In this document: in pieces, positions 22,350-32,419 of the stretch
Layout of the letters: the number at the start of each line of letters is the position of its first letter
Numbering within the stretch: position 1 is the stretch's first letter
Assembly: GCA_031308135.1 (NCBI GenBank)
Contig: JAHLJT010009419.1
Location: 31,400,869-31,464,868, forward strand
Length of the DNA: 64,000 bases
Reading direction: 5' to 3'
DNA from: Acheta domesticus
Lineage: Eukaryota; Arthropoda; Insecta; Orthoptera; Gryllidae
The notes under the pieces: model-generated
The model's database searches: none
The model's input: only the letters and a program-made list of their open reading frames with translations
Told to the model about the DNA's origin: nothing
Position numbers and translations under genes: made by a program

Positions 22350-22820
22350 TTAAACGTACACACGTATAAATTAGGGCAAATATTCGCTTTGAGCCATTCA
22401 GTGCAGTTTGAGAATATCTATGTATTTTTGTAAAAGAGCGTCGATTACTGTTACTTTAATAAAAAATATTAATAAATGCATCAAAATTATCTGTTCAATT
22501 TAGAAATAGTGACAAAAAATTCAAATTCAGCTAAAGTTTTAACATTGCTATCAGTATAAAAGACAATGACCTAAATGTAGAAGCGAACATTTCTAATTTT
22601 ATATTATTACAAAGAGTAGGTTTATAGTTCAGTTTTAACACTCAAATAAACCTTTCTGCGTAAAATCTAGCATCAGCTTAAACCTTGAGCTATGACGTTA
22701 GGAAGAATTTAGAAATGCACCCTAAATATTAAATTCATCTAACATACAGTAAACCATCTACTTAGTGAAGCCAATTCCGACCAAAAAACATGTCAACAAA
22801 CACTACATTACCGTAATATA
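22350..22820. other. AT-rich non-coding stretch
   Basis: No gene, RNA or repeat visible. Confidence 0.5.
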
Positions 22821-22837
22821 CATTTCTCGCACGCACG

Positions 22838-22842
<5 letters not shown>

Positions 22843-22895
<53 letters not shown>
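22843..22895. repeat. (CA)n microsatellite
   Basis: About 26 CA units preceded by a CGCA-rich start. Confidence 0.95.
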
Positions 22896-22898
<3 letters not shown>

Positions 22899-22979
22899 CT
22901 CTCATTTTCATTTCACAAATTTGCCTCTCGCTTTGCCGAGCAAAAGATCTCGCCAAACGTAACTTCCAACATTCCAGGA

Positions 22980-23470
22980 TAAACACGCGGCGGCGCGACG
23001 TAGGAATTAAATTGCGCTCGAGCACACACCAGTGCAATTCTTGCAGCACATCCGGCCCGCACACCGCCACACGCCCCGCCCCGCGGCCCCCCCCCCCCGC
23101 GCCCCACGCCCCGCCCCGCGGGCCCCCCCCGCGCCCCACGCCCCGCCCCACGCCCCGCCCCACGCCCCCCCGCGCCCGCACTGCACCGCGCTGCGCGCCC
23201 CGCACCCTGCCCCCCGCCGCGCCCCAACCCGCACCGCGCACCGCACCCCGTACCGCCCTGCGTCCTCCCACGCCCCTTCCCGCCCTGCACCACCCTCTCC
23301 CCGCCCCGCGCTCCGCCCCGCCCCGCGCCCCGCCCCGCGCCCCGCCCCGCGCCCCGCCCCGCGTCCCGCCCCGCGTCCCGCCCCGCGTCCCGTCCCGCGT
23401 CCCGCCCCGCGTCCCGCCCCGCGTCCCGCCCCGCGCCCCGCGTGGCGAATAATACTGCGTCTCCAAGCAC
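22980..23470. repeat. CpG-rich island 9: C-rich array of CGCCCCGCGTCC-like 12-mers
   Basis: An almost pure C/G tract on the plus strand. From 23290 to 23440 it is a clear 12-bp tandem repeat (CGCCCCGCGTCC or CGCCCCGCGCCC); the left half is a degenerate form with long C runs at 23090-23135. Because 12 is a multiple of three, each frame gives a short peptide repeat (for example RGAGRDAG on the minus strand). The long frames are artefacts of this. Confidence 0.85.
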
Positions 23471-23479
23471 AGTCCAAGT

Positions 23480-25040
23480 GCCGCGAAGTGTTCCGTCATT
23501 TTGTCTTTTCCACGAGGTAGCGATAAGCTGCGAGAGGCGGTGAGGGTGATGGAAACGACAGATGTGACGGTAACGGTAATGGTGAGGATGTCGGTCTCCC
23601 TCGCTATTCGCGTGGATTCGCTCTCCTTCGAATGTTTATATATGGTGACACTCCGTCTCTGAAGCGACGTAGAATGTCCTAAGTTTTAGTTCGGATGGCA
23701 GTGGGTTTTTGACACCAGCGAAGTATCTGCGGAGGGCAATGGCTGTTTTGCGACCTAGCAATGAAATGTAAAATGGCGGCGATGGTTGCGAAGGTTATCC
23801 GCCATTGCGATTCGAGCGAATTCTCTCTCGTTTTGAATATTTTATACGGTTCTGACCCAGTCTTCAAACCTTCGTAGATATATTATTGTTTATTACGAAG
23901 CCAGTCCACATGCTTTACGTCATTACCTGTAAAGGATTACGGATTGCGTGGGAATGTAAATGTGAAGATAAAATAAAGAATGATTATTGCATTGAAGCAT
24001 TAATATAATGAAAGGCACGGGAAATTGGAGAATCCCTGTCATGAATCCTGGCTATGAATTCTTGCTATGTATCCGCTTTCTCTTCCACTATTTCCGTAAG
24101 GATCGTCGGGGAATTGAACCATTGTGACAGCGGTGGGAGGCGAGTGATCTGGTTTCTTCTCCAAAATTCGTCCAATCTTTACAGCCAGGCGTGGTCCCAA
24201 GTTGAGGACCTGACGGTGACGGGCTGTTGACGCCAGCTAAGTTGCTGAGCTGAACGATGCCATTGCCGCTTGTGTATCAGTGGCTTGCACTTTTTTCTCT
24301 ACGTGAATTGTTTCTCCTTCTTTCAAATAATTCATACGCAGTCAGACATTGTATATGAAGCGCTGTAAAAAGGTGCATCCTATGTGTACGTTCCGATCGC
24401 GGATGATTTTCCACACCAAATAAGTAGTTAAGTGGGACAATGCAAACTGGCTAAAAGTTCTGGAGACTGAATGGCCTCTCGACCCGATCGACCGTATTCA
24501 CGTTCCCAACGTTTTAATTCCAGGTGGATCGCGGGTCAGAATCTCTCCGGTCCATATTCCATAGAATATGTGCGATCATTTCTTCTCTATTCCGTCTGCA
24601 TTATCATTCTTAGAAATATACATGGACGAATCCCCCATCCTCACACAGTCCATCCCCCACGACCTAGAAAAAACAGCAGTACTGCTTGTGCACGGATATG
24701 AAGTAAAGGTTCAAATCCAGTTTTGGTATCTCACAAAAAAAACGATCCAATTGCTGATGAGTTTCTTCAGATATAACATCCATTCGTCCAAACCATGCAG
24801 TAGGAATAGAGGAATTATTTTCTACTCTCTGAATGATTTAACTCGTCCTCATACTCTCTTTCGCGATTTCTGCACATCATTTACCCATACGTCGTTTTAC
24901 ACACCTCCCTAATTTCGTCGCTTTCCTCTGTCAGGTTTGGCATTTCCCTCTATCCACCTCAACCAACCCAGACCCTTCCACATCCGCTCCTTTATCACGC
25001 CCTCCATTTTCCACATGAACAAACTTCGCCACCAATTCCA
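23480..25040. other. Mixed non-coding stretch
   Basis: Moderate GC with no recognisable coding. At 24690-24730 the plus strand has GGTTCAAATCC, a perfect tRNA B box, with a poor A box upstream (CAGTACTG); this may mark a SINE head but I could not match a second copy. Confidence 0.4.
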
Positions 25041-25049
25041 CCTTGGTCG

Positions 25050-25340
25050 CCCATTGTCTGTCACCGGAGCCGTCACCACGCTTTGACTCTCGCAATCCTC
25101 GTTCCAGTAGCAGCTCGCTCGTACGCACGCGTGCACCCGCGCGTGTGTGTGTTAATAAGAAAAACAATTTCGCGCGCTCGGAGCAAACAGCACTGCACCA
25201 CCCCGAGCGCGCACGGCGCGGGCGAGGGAGAGGAAGGAACAGGGAGGTGGAGCGTCAAGGAAGTCGTAAAGCTTCGCTACGCTCCAAGCAACGCAAGTGG
25301 CGCTTGTGGCGGGGAGCAAATGGAAATGTCAAATGCCGGA
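25050..25340. other. CpG-rich island 10
   Basis: GC-rich with CGCGTGTGTG and GGCGCGGGCG runs. No coding signature. TATAAATG at 25352 on its right edge is a weak TATA-like match. Confidence 0.4.
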
Positions 25341-25479
25341 GCCTTCTTCGTATAAATGTTTGTGTTATGCACCGGCTCCAGCAGCACGTGACTACTGCAA
25401 ACCGCGCAGATAAGAACGCAGAGTTGGCGAGGTCTTCACTAAGTATTTTAGCCGGTAGTGAATATCGTATGTGATACTA

Positions 25480-26422
25480 GAGAGGTCGATAGTGTCGGCG
25501 TGTGGAGAAATCTTGCAAGAGTTTGTACAGTTTCTGCGATTCTCATAATTTGAGATCTATCGTTAATAAAAAAATGTCAATGTACGTTTCCACGAAATAA
25601 TAATTTCAACAACATGATTTTTGTCACTCGAATAAAGTGTGCTTTTATTTTATTTACATTTTCAAACTTCTTTACAAATTGTAGTTCATATCAACCAAAA
25701 AATTACATACAAATACAATACGAATAAGAATATAATTTATTTACAGATGAATAATTAAAGGTCAGGAATAAGACAATGGAACGTATTGAAACACTGTTCA
25801 TGTCACTTTTTTGTCACCAATGACTACATTACTGTACAAATTAATCATAGTGCCGTGGTCAATGAAAAATAATCATAATCCATATAAATTGCAATTATAT
25901 CTCAATTTTGACGGATATTTTTGTGAATAGAATATAAAATTCAACATTGATACTGCTTTCAAACGAAAAGTGAAACAAATATCTGAGTTACCATTAGGAA
26001 AACAGAAAAGTAACTATTAATAATTAGTTTTAATTAATGACTTAATTAATGAATTAAGTAATAATTAATTTTAATTAAAAGAAATATTCAATTTTGAATT
26101 TATTGCAAACAATACATTTAATAATTTAAGAATAGAAAGTACGTACTATACCCACATTAATGAATGATACGTTGATACAAAATCTTTGTTGTTCAAATTT
26201 ATTCCGAAATCTTTAGCACAATAATAATTAAAAAGAGACATATTAATGTAACAAGAAAACAATAAGCATATGTATATTATAAAAATTAACTCTGTAACTT
26301 GCCTCAGTCTCTAAAAATGTTTCAACTAGCTGATAAAATTAAATATAATATTTTATTATCAACATCTATGATCATAAAATGCATCTATATTATTAATGTT
26401 GTTGTATCATTTTTCTTTCCAA

Positions 26423-26463
<41 letters not shown>

Positions 26464-27260
26464 CATAATTATTATTCAGATGAAATGAATTAGCAAAGAT
26501 GAACGGTACGTTACCATTAACACCCGTTCAGTGAAATGTAAACAGCAGTACAATTTACCCAGCGATTTGAAGTGATGGGAGAAATAATATCCGAGATAAT
26601 GAAGGTTATTAACCTCCATTTCAAATGCCAAGTACACCGTTCGATCGACGGAAGCGTTAACCGCACGCATGGGTTACACCCGCAGTGCGTGTGTGCAACA
26701 CGCAGACCAGAAATGCAAATAATTTCGAATGCGCTTGAAAACAGATGTACGGGCAATGATCGAGTTTTCCGACTACAGTAGGCAGCTATGTTGAATGTAT
26801 GGTTAATTAACCATGCCGACAAATTCTCAGATGAGAACCAACTGAATGAATTCAATGACCTGAAAATCAATTTCATTCCATACATAGTAAGTAAAGTGTT
26901 CACTGTTTGCTCCTTCAATTCAGATTTTTAAATTTTTTTCTGTTTAAAGGAAAAAAGGGTGTAGGTAGTATTTTGTATGTATGGCATTTTCTTCATTTCA
27001 CAGTATTGACTGAAAGTTTTAACTGATTTTCAGACTTGAATACTATTGCATGTGCCTTGAATCTCCAGAGAGATGCAGGGAATATTTTGCTGCTTTAACA
27101 TATTATTTTGAAATGCGCCAGTTTCTTTAGGACTTCATAAAATTCTATTCAAAAATATTAAAGTCGTGTTCCCTTGGAGAATGTTTTCAATTATCTCCTT
27201 TATATAATACTCTAAAGAAATATGACGTTTCTGAGCCAATTAAAATTTGGACCAATAATA
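25480..27260. other. AT-rich non-coding stretch
   Basis: Strongly AT-rich, including TTAATTAA-type low-complexity DNA at 26020-26110 and an (ATT)n run at 26428-26461. No gene visible. Confidence 0.5.
26428..26461. repeat. (ATT)n microsatellite
   Basis: Eleven or so ATT units. Confidence 0.95.
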
Positions 27261-27266
27261 CTCTGA

Positions 27267-27645
27267 GGTCTGTTAGGAAAGTACCCTTTTTTAGTTTTTT
27301 GGGGGGCGGGGACGCGATGGATTCGCGTCAAGTGCGCTTGCGTGAGCCGACCTCAAACCTTCGTGGGCATGTGTGAACCTTTTCCTGTATGTCGATTGCG
27401 TCTGTTGCTGGCAGACAGCATTTGAGTGACGGTAGAGTGTAATGCACTCGTCGCTTTTTCATTGCTCGGCGGAGCAAGAGCAACTTCGTATTGAAGTTTC
27501 ACAGGACATCTTGGACTCCTGAAACAGTAACCCCGACTTCATGAATTCGGTTCTTGAAGTCAAGACGTCCTGTGGGACTTCTATTTTGGTCGCTACAGAG
27601 TTATGGGCTTCTTCTTGGCTACTAAATGATGTAAACGCTAAACTG
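27267..27645 (+). pseudogene. Decayed mariner-type transposon (5' end plus transposase scrap)
   Basis: GGTCTGTTAGGAAAGTACC at 27267 resembles a mariner terminal repeat, and the next 190 bp resemble the untranslated leader of mariner-family elements. From 27481 the plus strand reads QLRIEVSQDILDS, a stop, then NSNPDFMNSVL, which resembles the mariner transposase segment just before the catalytic TGDE motif (family pattern: cQDLL...(N)DPDFLNSVitGDE). The N-terminal half is deleted, the D residues are absent, and no right terminal repeat is seen before the (AT)n tract. It cannot encode an active enzyme. Confidence 0.55.
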
Positions 27646-27656
27646 GAAGTAAGCAT

Positions 27657-27663
<7 letters not shown>

Positions 27664-27698
<35 letters not shown>
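27664..27698. repeat. (AT)n microsatellite, left side of the foldback element
   Basis: Pure AT run that stops exactly at the TGAAACG end of the palindromic element. Confidence 0.9.
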
Positions 27699-27700
<2 letters not shown>

Positions 27701-29934
27701 AAACGAATTGTTATCACTCACGTAATAACAATGCGTTCTGGCGCATGTTAGGAATTTGAATTGCGCGACAGCAGCCAGCACACCACGGAATCGGGTGCGA
27801 GGAACCGGTCGGTTCGCGAGAAGCACCACAGCGGCCACGAGGCGCGACAGTAGCCGGGAGAATGTCCTGGGGTGCGGACGTGGAGTGGCGGAGAGAAGTT
27901 CATAGAGTACTGATGTGCGAAGGGTGGCGGAAAGTTAGTCATCGGGTGAAGACGGGCGAAGCGATACGGACTGTTAATCGGAGAGAGGAATGCACGTAAG
28001 TGTTGCGCCACAGAACTGGGAAGGTGTTGGGTTGAGGAAATTGAGTGACGAATGTGGAAGTGCAGTTTAAGGAGTGAAACAAGACGAAGCGGCCATAAGA
28101 TCGTAGTGGAATATAGCCTGCAGTGAATGATATCCACGTGGTGTGAATGGAATTAGGAGAAGAAACGGAACAGTACATATCCGCAATCGACCTGACTAAT
28201 GGTAAATTAGGTGAACAGTCGACGATAATTAATGCCAAAGTGAAAATCCGCAGGCGGATGCAGTAGCAACGTTTTAGAAACGTTAGAAGCACTACAACGG
28301 CCGAGAGTGGGATGAGAGCCGGCTACGGTGGCGGAGGGTTCCCCGGTCTTCCGAACGCGGCCGAAGGCAACGAACATCCCCGAAGGGCAAGGCGGCGGAC
28401 GACGCGTCGGCAGGCAGCGGATGGAACAAGCGACCAGGGCGGCATCACAGGACTCCCTCCCCCTCGCCGGCTCCCCGGCGGTACGAAGAGGCCAGAACGC
28501 GGCAGTGCGGCGCCCGGCGCCGGCTCCCCGGCGGAGGAGTGAGCAGATGGAGACGCTATTCAGGTTGGAGTGTCACGGGTAGAACGGCGGGAAGAGTAGG
28601 GAGGGAAGGTAGTTAGCCCTTGGAGAACGTTGATTTTGTGTCGAGGTTTTTCCCCAAATATAGTTAAGCATAGGAGGGAACAGAAAGAATTCCAGTATAA
28701 ACGTTAAAGGCAACCAATTTGTAAAATAATTATTTGTGTAATAAAAGGAAAATTCTGTTAATCACAATTTCCAGTGTACGCATGATTGTCGTGGATTGAC
28801 TCTGCACAAAATTAAGAAGAGAGAAATAGAGATATAAGGGACAGGGATTCTTGTCCGGGAATGGGCTCCGGCTTTAATCATGCATACACTAGAAACTGTG
28901 ATTAAAAAAATTTTCCTTTTTATTACACAAATAGCTATTTTACAAATAGTTGGCCTTTAACGTTTACGTTGGCATTCCTTCTATTCCCTATCCTATGCTT
29001 AACTAAATTTGAAAAAGAAAACCTCGATACAAAATCAATGCTCTCCAAGGGCTCACTGTTTTCCCTCCCTACCATTCCCGCCGTTCTACCCGTGACACTC
29101 CAACCTGAATAGCGTCTCCAACCGCTCACTCCTTCGCTGGCGAGCCGGCGCCGGGCGCCGCACTGCTGCGTTCTGGCCTCTTCGTACCGCCGGGGAGCCG
29201 GTGGAGGGGAAGGGGGTCCTGCGAGGTCGCCCTGGTCGCTTGTTTCATACGCTGCTTGTCGACGCGTCGTCCGCCGCCGGGCCCTTCGGGGATCTTCGTT
29301 GGCTTCGGCCGCGTTCGGGAGACCGGAGGCCCCTCCGCCACCGTGGCCTGCTCTCACCCCACTCTCGGCCGTTGTCGTGCTCCTAACGTTTCTAAAACGT
29401 TGCTACTGCATTCGCCTGCGGATTTTCACTTCGGCATTAATTATCGTCGACTGTTCACCTAATTTATCATTAGTCAGGCCGATTGCAGATATGGACTGTT
29501 CCGTTTCTTCTCCTAATTCCATTCACACCACGTGGATATCATTCAATTCAGGCTATACTCCACTACGATCTGATGGCCGCTTCGTCTTGTTTCACTCCTT
29601 AAACTGCACTTCCACATTCGTCACTCAATTTCCTTAACCAACACCTTCCCAGTTCAGTGGCGCAACACTTACGCGCATTCCTTTCTCCGATTAACAGTCT
29701 GTATCGCTTCACCCGTCTTCGTCCGATGATTAATTTGCCGCCACCCTTCGCACGTCCGAACTCTATCAACTTTTATTCCCCACTGTCGGGCCTCATGGCC
29801 GCTGTGGTGCTTCTCGCGAACCGACTCCGGTTCCTCGCACCCGACTCCGTGTTGCGCTGGCCGGTGCCGCGCAGTTCAAATGATTCATATTCGTCAGAAC
29901 GCATTGTTATCACGTGAGTGATAACAATTCGTTT

Positions 29935-29936
<2 letters not shown>
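27699..29936. mobile_element. 2.24-kb foldback (palindromic) element with ~1.07-kb arms
   Basis: The left arm (27699-28787) and right arm (28876-29936) are inverted copies with roughly 90% identity by eye, separated by an 88-bp loop. Both ends read TGAAACGAATTGTTATCAC inward, followed by a sub-terminal dyad (GTTATCAC...GTGATAAC), and both abut (AT)n DNA, so the element probably inserted in an AT tract. Each arm contains a GC-rich block with an open frame of similar sequence (starting MRAGYGGGG or MRAGHGGGG) and an AATAAAAGG motif near its inner end. No transposase is present. Possible identities: a Foldback/Galileo-like element, or two inverted copies of one LTR-like unit. If transcribed through, the RNA would fold into a perfect-like hairpin of about 1 kb. 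Confidence 0.8.
28312..28542 (+). other. Open frame repeated in both foldback arms (not called as a gene)
   Basis: A 76-codon frame starting MRAGYGGGG in the left arm has a counterpart on the minus strand of the right arm (29357 down to 28935, MRAGHGGGG). The shared N-terminal 60 or so residues diverge later by frameshift. Repetition follows from the inverted duplication and the content is Arg/Gly/Pro-rich, so coding is doubtful, though a shared ancestral element protein is possible. Confidence 0.2.
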
Positions 29937-29974
<38 letters not shown>

Positions 29975-29998
29975 ACACATATATATATATATATGTAT

Positions 29999-30057
<59 letters not shown>
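29937..30057. repeat. Compound (AT)n/(AC)n/(GT)n microsatellite
   Basis: Alternating AT runs broken by GTATACAC and ending in (TG)n; right flank of the foldback element. The stretch is itself self-complementary. Confidence 0.9.
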
Positions 30058-30058
<1 letters not shown>

Positions 30059-30059
30059 C

Positions 30060-30745
30060 TATCATCAACTTCACGTTGGCCATATGCAAAAATATTGTGC
30101 TAAAATTGTTTGCATCGCGCAACATATTTGTAATTTAAACTAGGACACTTCTTGTTAAATATATGTTAATCCTGACTTCAACCATACATTTTATTTCACT
30201 TTTTTGATGGTTTTGCACGTATTGATTGTTTCTAAGTAGGCCAGAAAGTGGAATGTTACAGTACCAGATACCACAATGAATTCTTATATCCACTTAGGAA
30301 TCAAGGTTAATTTTCCAAATACTTAGATACTACCAACTCTGCTCTTTGCAACAATCGTATTTACACTAAACAATCATAGTTACACTATATGCAAATATAT
30401 AAAATAGTAGCATAAGATAATCATTTGCGACGATAACAAAATCCCTTTCATTAACTGCAATAATATTTTGAAGCTTTTATGGACAGAACTTAGGGAATCT
30501 AATAAGTATTCTAAAAATAATCAATAACTACCTTAACATTACTTATATTTTTATACACAAAACGCCATTTGTATTCATTCTAATAATTTTCCTCAGATAT
30601 GTTGGGATATTAATAGTTTCAATGCTTTATTAGATTTTTCCACTTTACTTAAAAAAACACGTTTTTTTCTTATCTTCCAAACTCTTCAGAACACTTTAAT
30701 CTACATTGCATATTTCCAATTCACACAGAAATTAAAAGAAAACTA
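30060..30745. other. AT-rich non-coding stretch
   Basis: Nothing recognised. Confidence 0.5.
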
Positions 30746-31012
30746 CGCCGCCTCCGACTATGTGAGAGGTGTCTAATGTTTTGTTAAGCAAAATGAAATT
30801 ACTTTTAGTATATGTGACTTACACTATTTTTTTAGACAGACTTACCGACTTTCATTTTATTTTAATTCAAGTAGGCAAACGGCTGATGCATAAAGATCAG
30901 TAGTAGCTGATACGGTCACGCGAAAGTACACTTTTTAGTTTTCTCTGTTGCATTCACAATTTTATCCGAACGGTTAAACATCGTCTCACTTTTCGCATTA
31001 GTGCTTAAAATT
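30745..31012 (+). repeat. Dispersed repeat family C, copy 1
   Basis: The 225 bp from 30788 align with 36274-36488: GCAAAATGAA, TTTAGACAGACTTAC, CATTTTATTTTAATTCA, AGATCAGTAGTAGCTGAT, CGAAAGTA and GCATTAGTGCT appear in the same order. The upstream 45 bp also match 5937-5990. The family is unidentified; no coding or tRNA promoter is visible. Confidence 0.65.
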
Positions 31013-31319
31013 GAACTCTTAGCATGAAAAATTGAACTCTCTATGTATGCCATGAAAGAAACGTTTTTACCACTAACGGTCTAAAAAATAAGTTATTCAA
31101 AATGTAATTATTTCTGTCTTCACTATCCAGCGCCAGGTTAGAACAAACAAACATGCAAGATCTGCAGGCATCAACATAATCCTTTACTGTGTTGGCCCAG
31201 ATGGGTACAACTGTTTATTCACAATTATTTTGAAGAATATTTTGTTTAAACACAGCTCGCTCAAGATAATACATTTTAATATTACGAACTTTCTTGTAAT
31301 ACAAAAAAAGTAAAGCGTG

Positions 31320-31560
31320 TAGCCCGAAATGGTGGGCGGGGCCATCCTGTTAGCGCGAGAGTCCGCTCGGCTCGACCACCTGCACTCCACGTGATGGCGA
31401 GCCCCTGCCCCTATTCTCCGCGCCCAATTAGCTTGCTCTCCACTCTCTCCGGCGCTCTGCGGACCCCAGGCCGCTTCCGGGCGCTGGCCCCGAGGAGCCA
31501 TCCACGGCACGTGCCAGCTGCGACGCCATCGCCCTGGCGCAGAGAGAGCTTTTTCTTTCT
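31320..31560. other. CpG-rich island 11, left flank of the satellite array
   Basis: GC-rich sequence containing a CTCCACGTGATGG E-box-like site, leading straight into the first unit of the 164-bp array. No coding signature. Confidence 0.4.
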
Positions 31561-32290
31561 GGAGGTCGCCATAATATGACGGTCAGCATAAGGTCACATC
31601 AGAATATTAAAAAAATAGCTTTCTCTTCTTACGAAATATTTGTAAGGCAACAATGTAAAAACAAATACGGCGCGTGGCAGCTGCGACGCCATCGCCCTGG
31701 CGCAGCGAGCCTTTTCTTTCCGGAGGTCGCCATAACATGACGGACAGTATAAGGTCACATCAGAATATTTAAAAAATAACATAACTTTCTCTTCTTACGA
31801 AGTATTTGTAAGGCGACAATGTAAAAACAAATACGGCACGTGGCAGCTGCGACGCCATCGCCCTGGCGCAGCGAGCCTTTTCTTTCTGGAGGTCGCCATA
31901 ATATGACGGTCAGCATAAGGTCGCATGAGAATATTAAAAAAAATAGCTTTCTCTTCTTACGAAGTATTCGTAAGGCGAGAAAGTAAAAATAAATACGATA
32001 CGTGGCAGCTGCGTCGCCATCGCCCTGGCGCAGCAAGCTTTTTCTTTCTGGAGGTCGCCATAACATGACGGTCAGCATAAGGTCGCATGAGAATATTTAA
32101 AAAAACATAACTTTCTCTTCTTATGAAGTATTTGTAAGGCGACAACATAAAAACAAATACGGCACGAGGCAGGTGAGACGGCATCGACTTGGCGCAGTGA
32201 GGCTTTTTTGGCCGGAGATCGAGTTAATATGATGGTCAGCAAATACAGTCGCATTCGCTTATTTAAAAAAATGTTAAATAAACACAATGG
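31495..32290. repeat. Satellite-like tandem array, five units of about 164 bp
   Basis: The block CAGCTGCGACGCCATCGCCC begins at 31515, 31678, 31844 and 32006, with a degenerate form at 32170, giving spacings of 163, 166, 162 and 164 bp. Each unit has a GC-rich part (often with a CACGTGGCAGCTG double E-box and the imperfect dyad CGCCATCGCCCTGGCG) and an AT-rich part with an imperfect dyad centred on CTTACGAAGTATTCGTAAG. The last unit is the most diverged, as at array edges. Related single copy near 35330-35395. Confidence 0.9.
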
Positions 32291-32324
32291 TTTTCCAAAA
32301 GGAACTCCTACGGATTTTGTGAGG

Positions 32325-32412
32325 TACTAGTACTTTAGTGTACTTTATTAATGCAAGTACTTTAGTGTACTGCATTTGGTTGCCCTGTGCGGCGTTTGGT
32401 TGCCCTGTGAAC
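32325..32412 (+). repeat. Short tandem duplications
   Basis: GTACTTTAGTGTACT occurs twice about 27 bp apart, followed by two copies of GTTTGGTTGCCCTGTG-like sequence about 20 bp apart. Slippage-type local duplications. Confidence 0.8.
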
Positions 32413-32419
32413 TTACTTG

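Noticed and set aside
22762..23520. Several overlapping open frames of 146-245 codons
   Set aside because: They are readings of the C-rich 12-bp array and the (CA)n tract; Arg/Gly/Ala/Pro repeats with no domain.
24690..24730. tRNA gene at a perfect GGTTCAAATCC B box
   Set aside because: No cloverleaf: the acceptor and D arms do not pair and the A box is poor. At most a SINE head.
31594..32287. Minus-strand open frames with repeated LTV(M/I)LWRPPERK peptides
   Set aside because: They are translations of the 164-bp satellite, whose period is not kept in frame; the peptide repeat follows from the DNA repeat.
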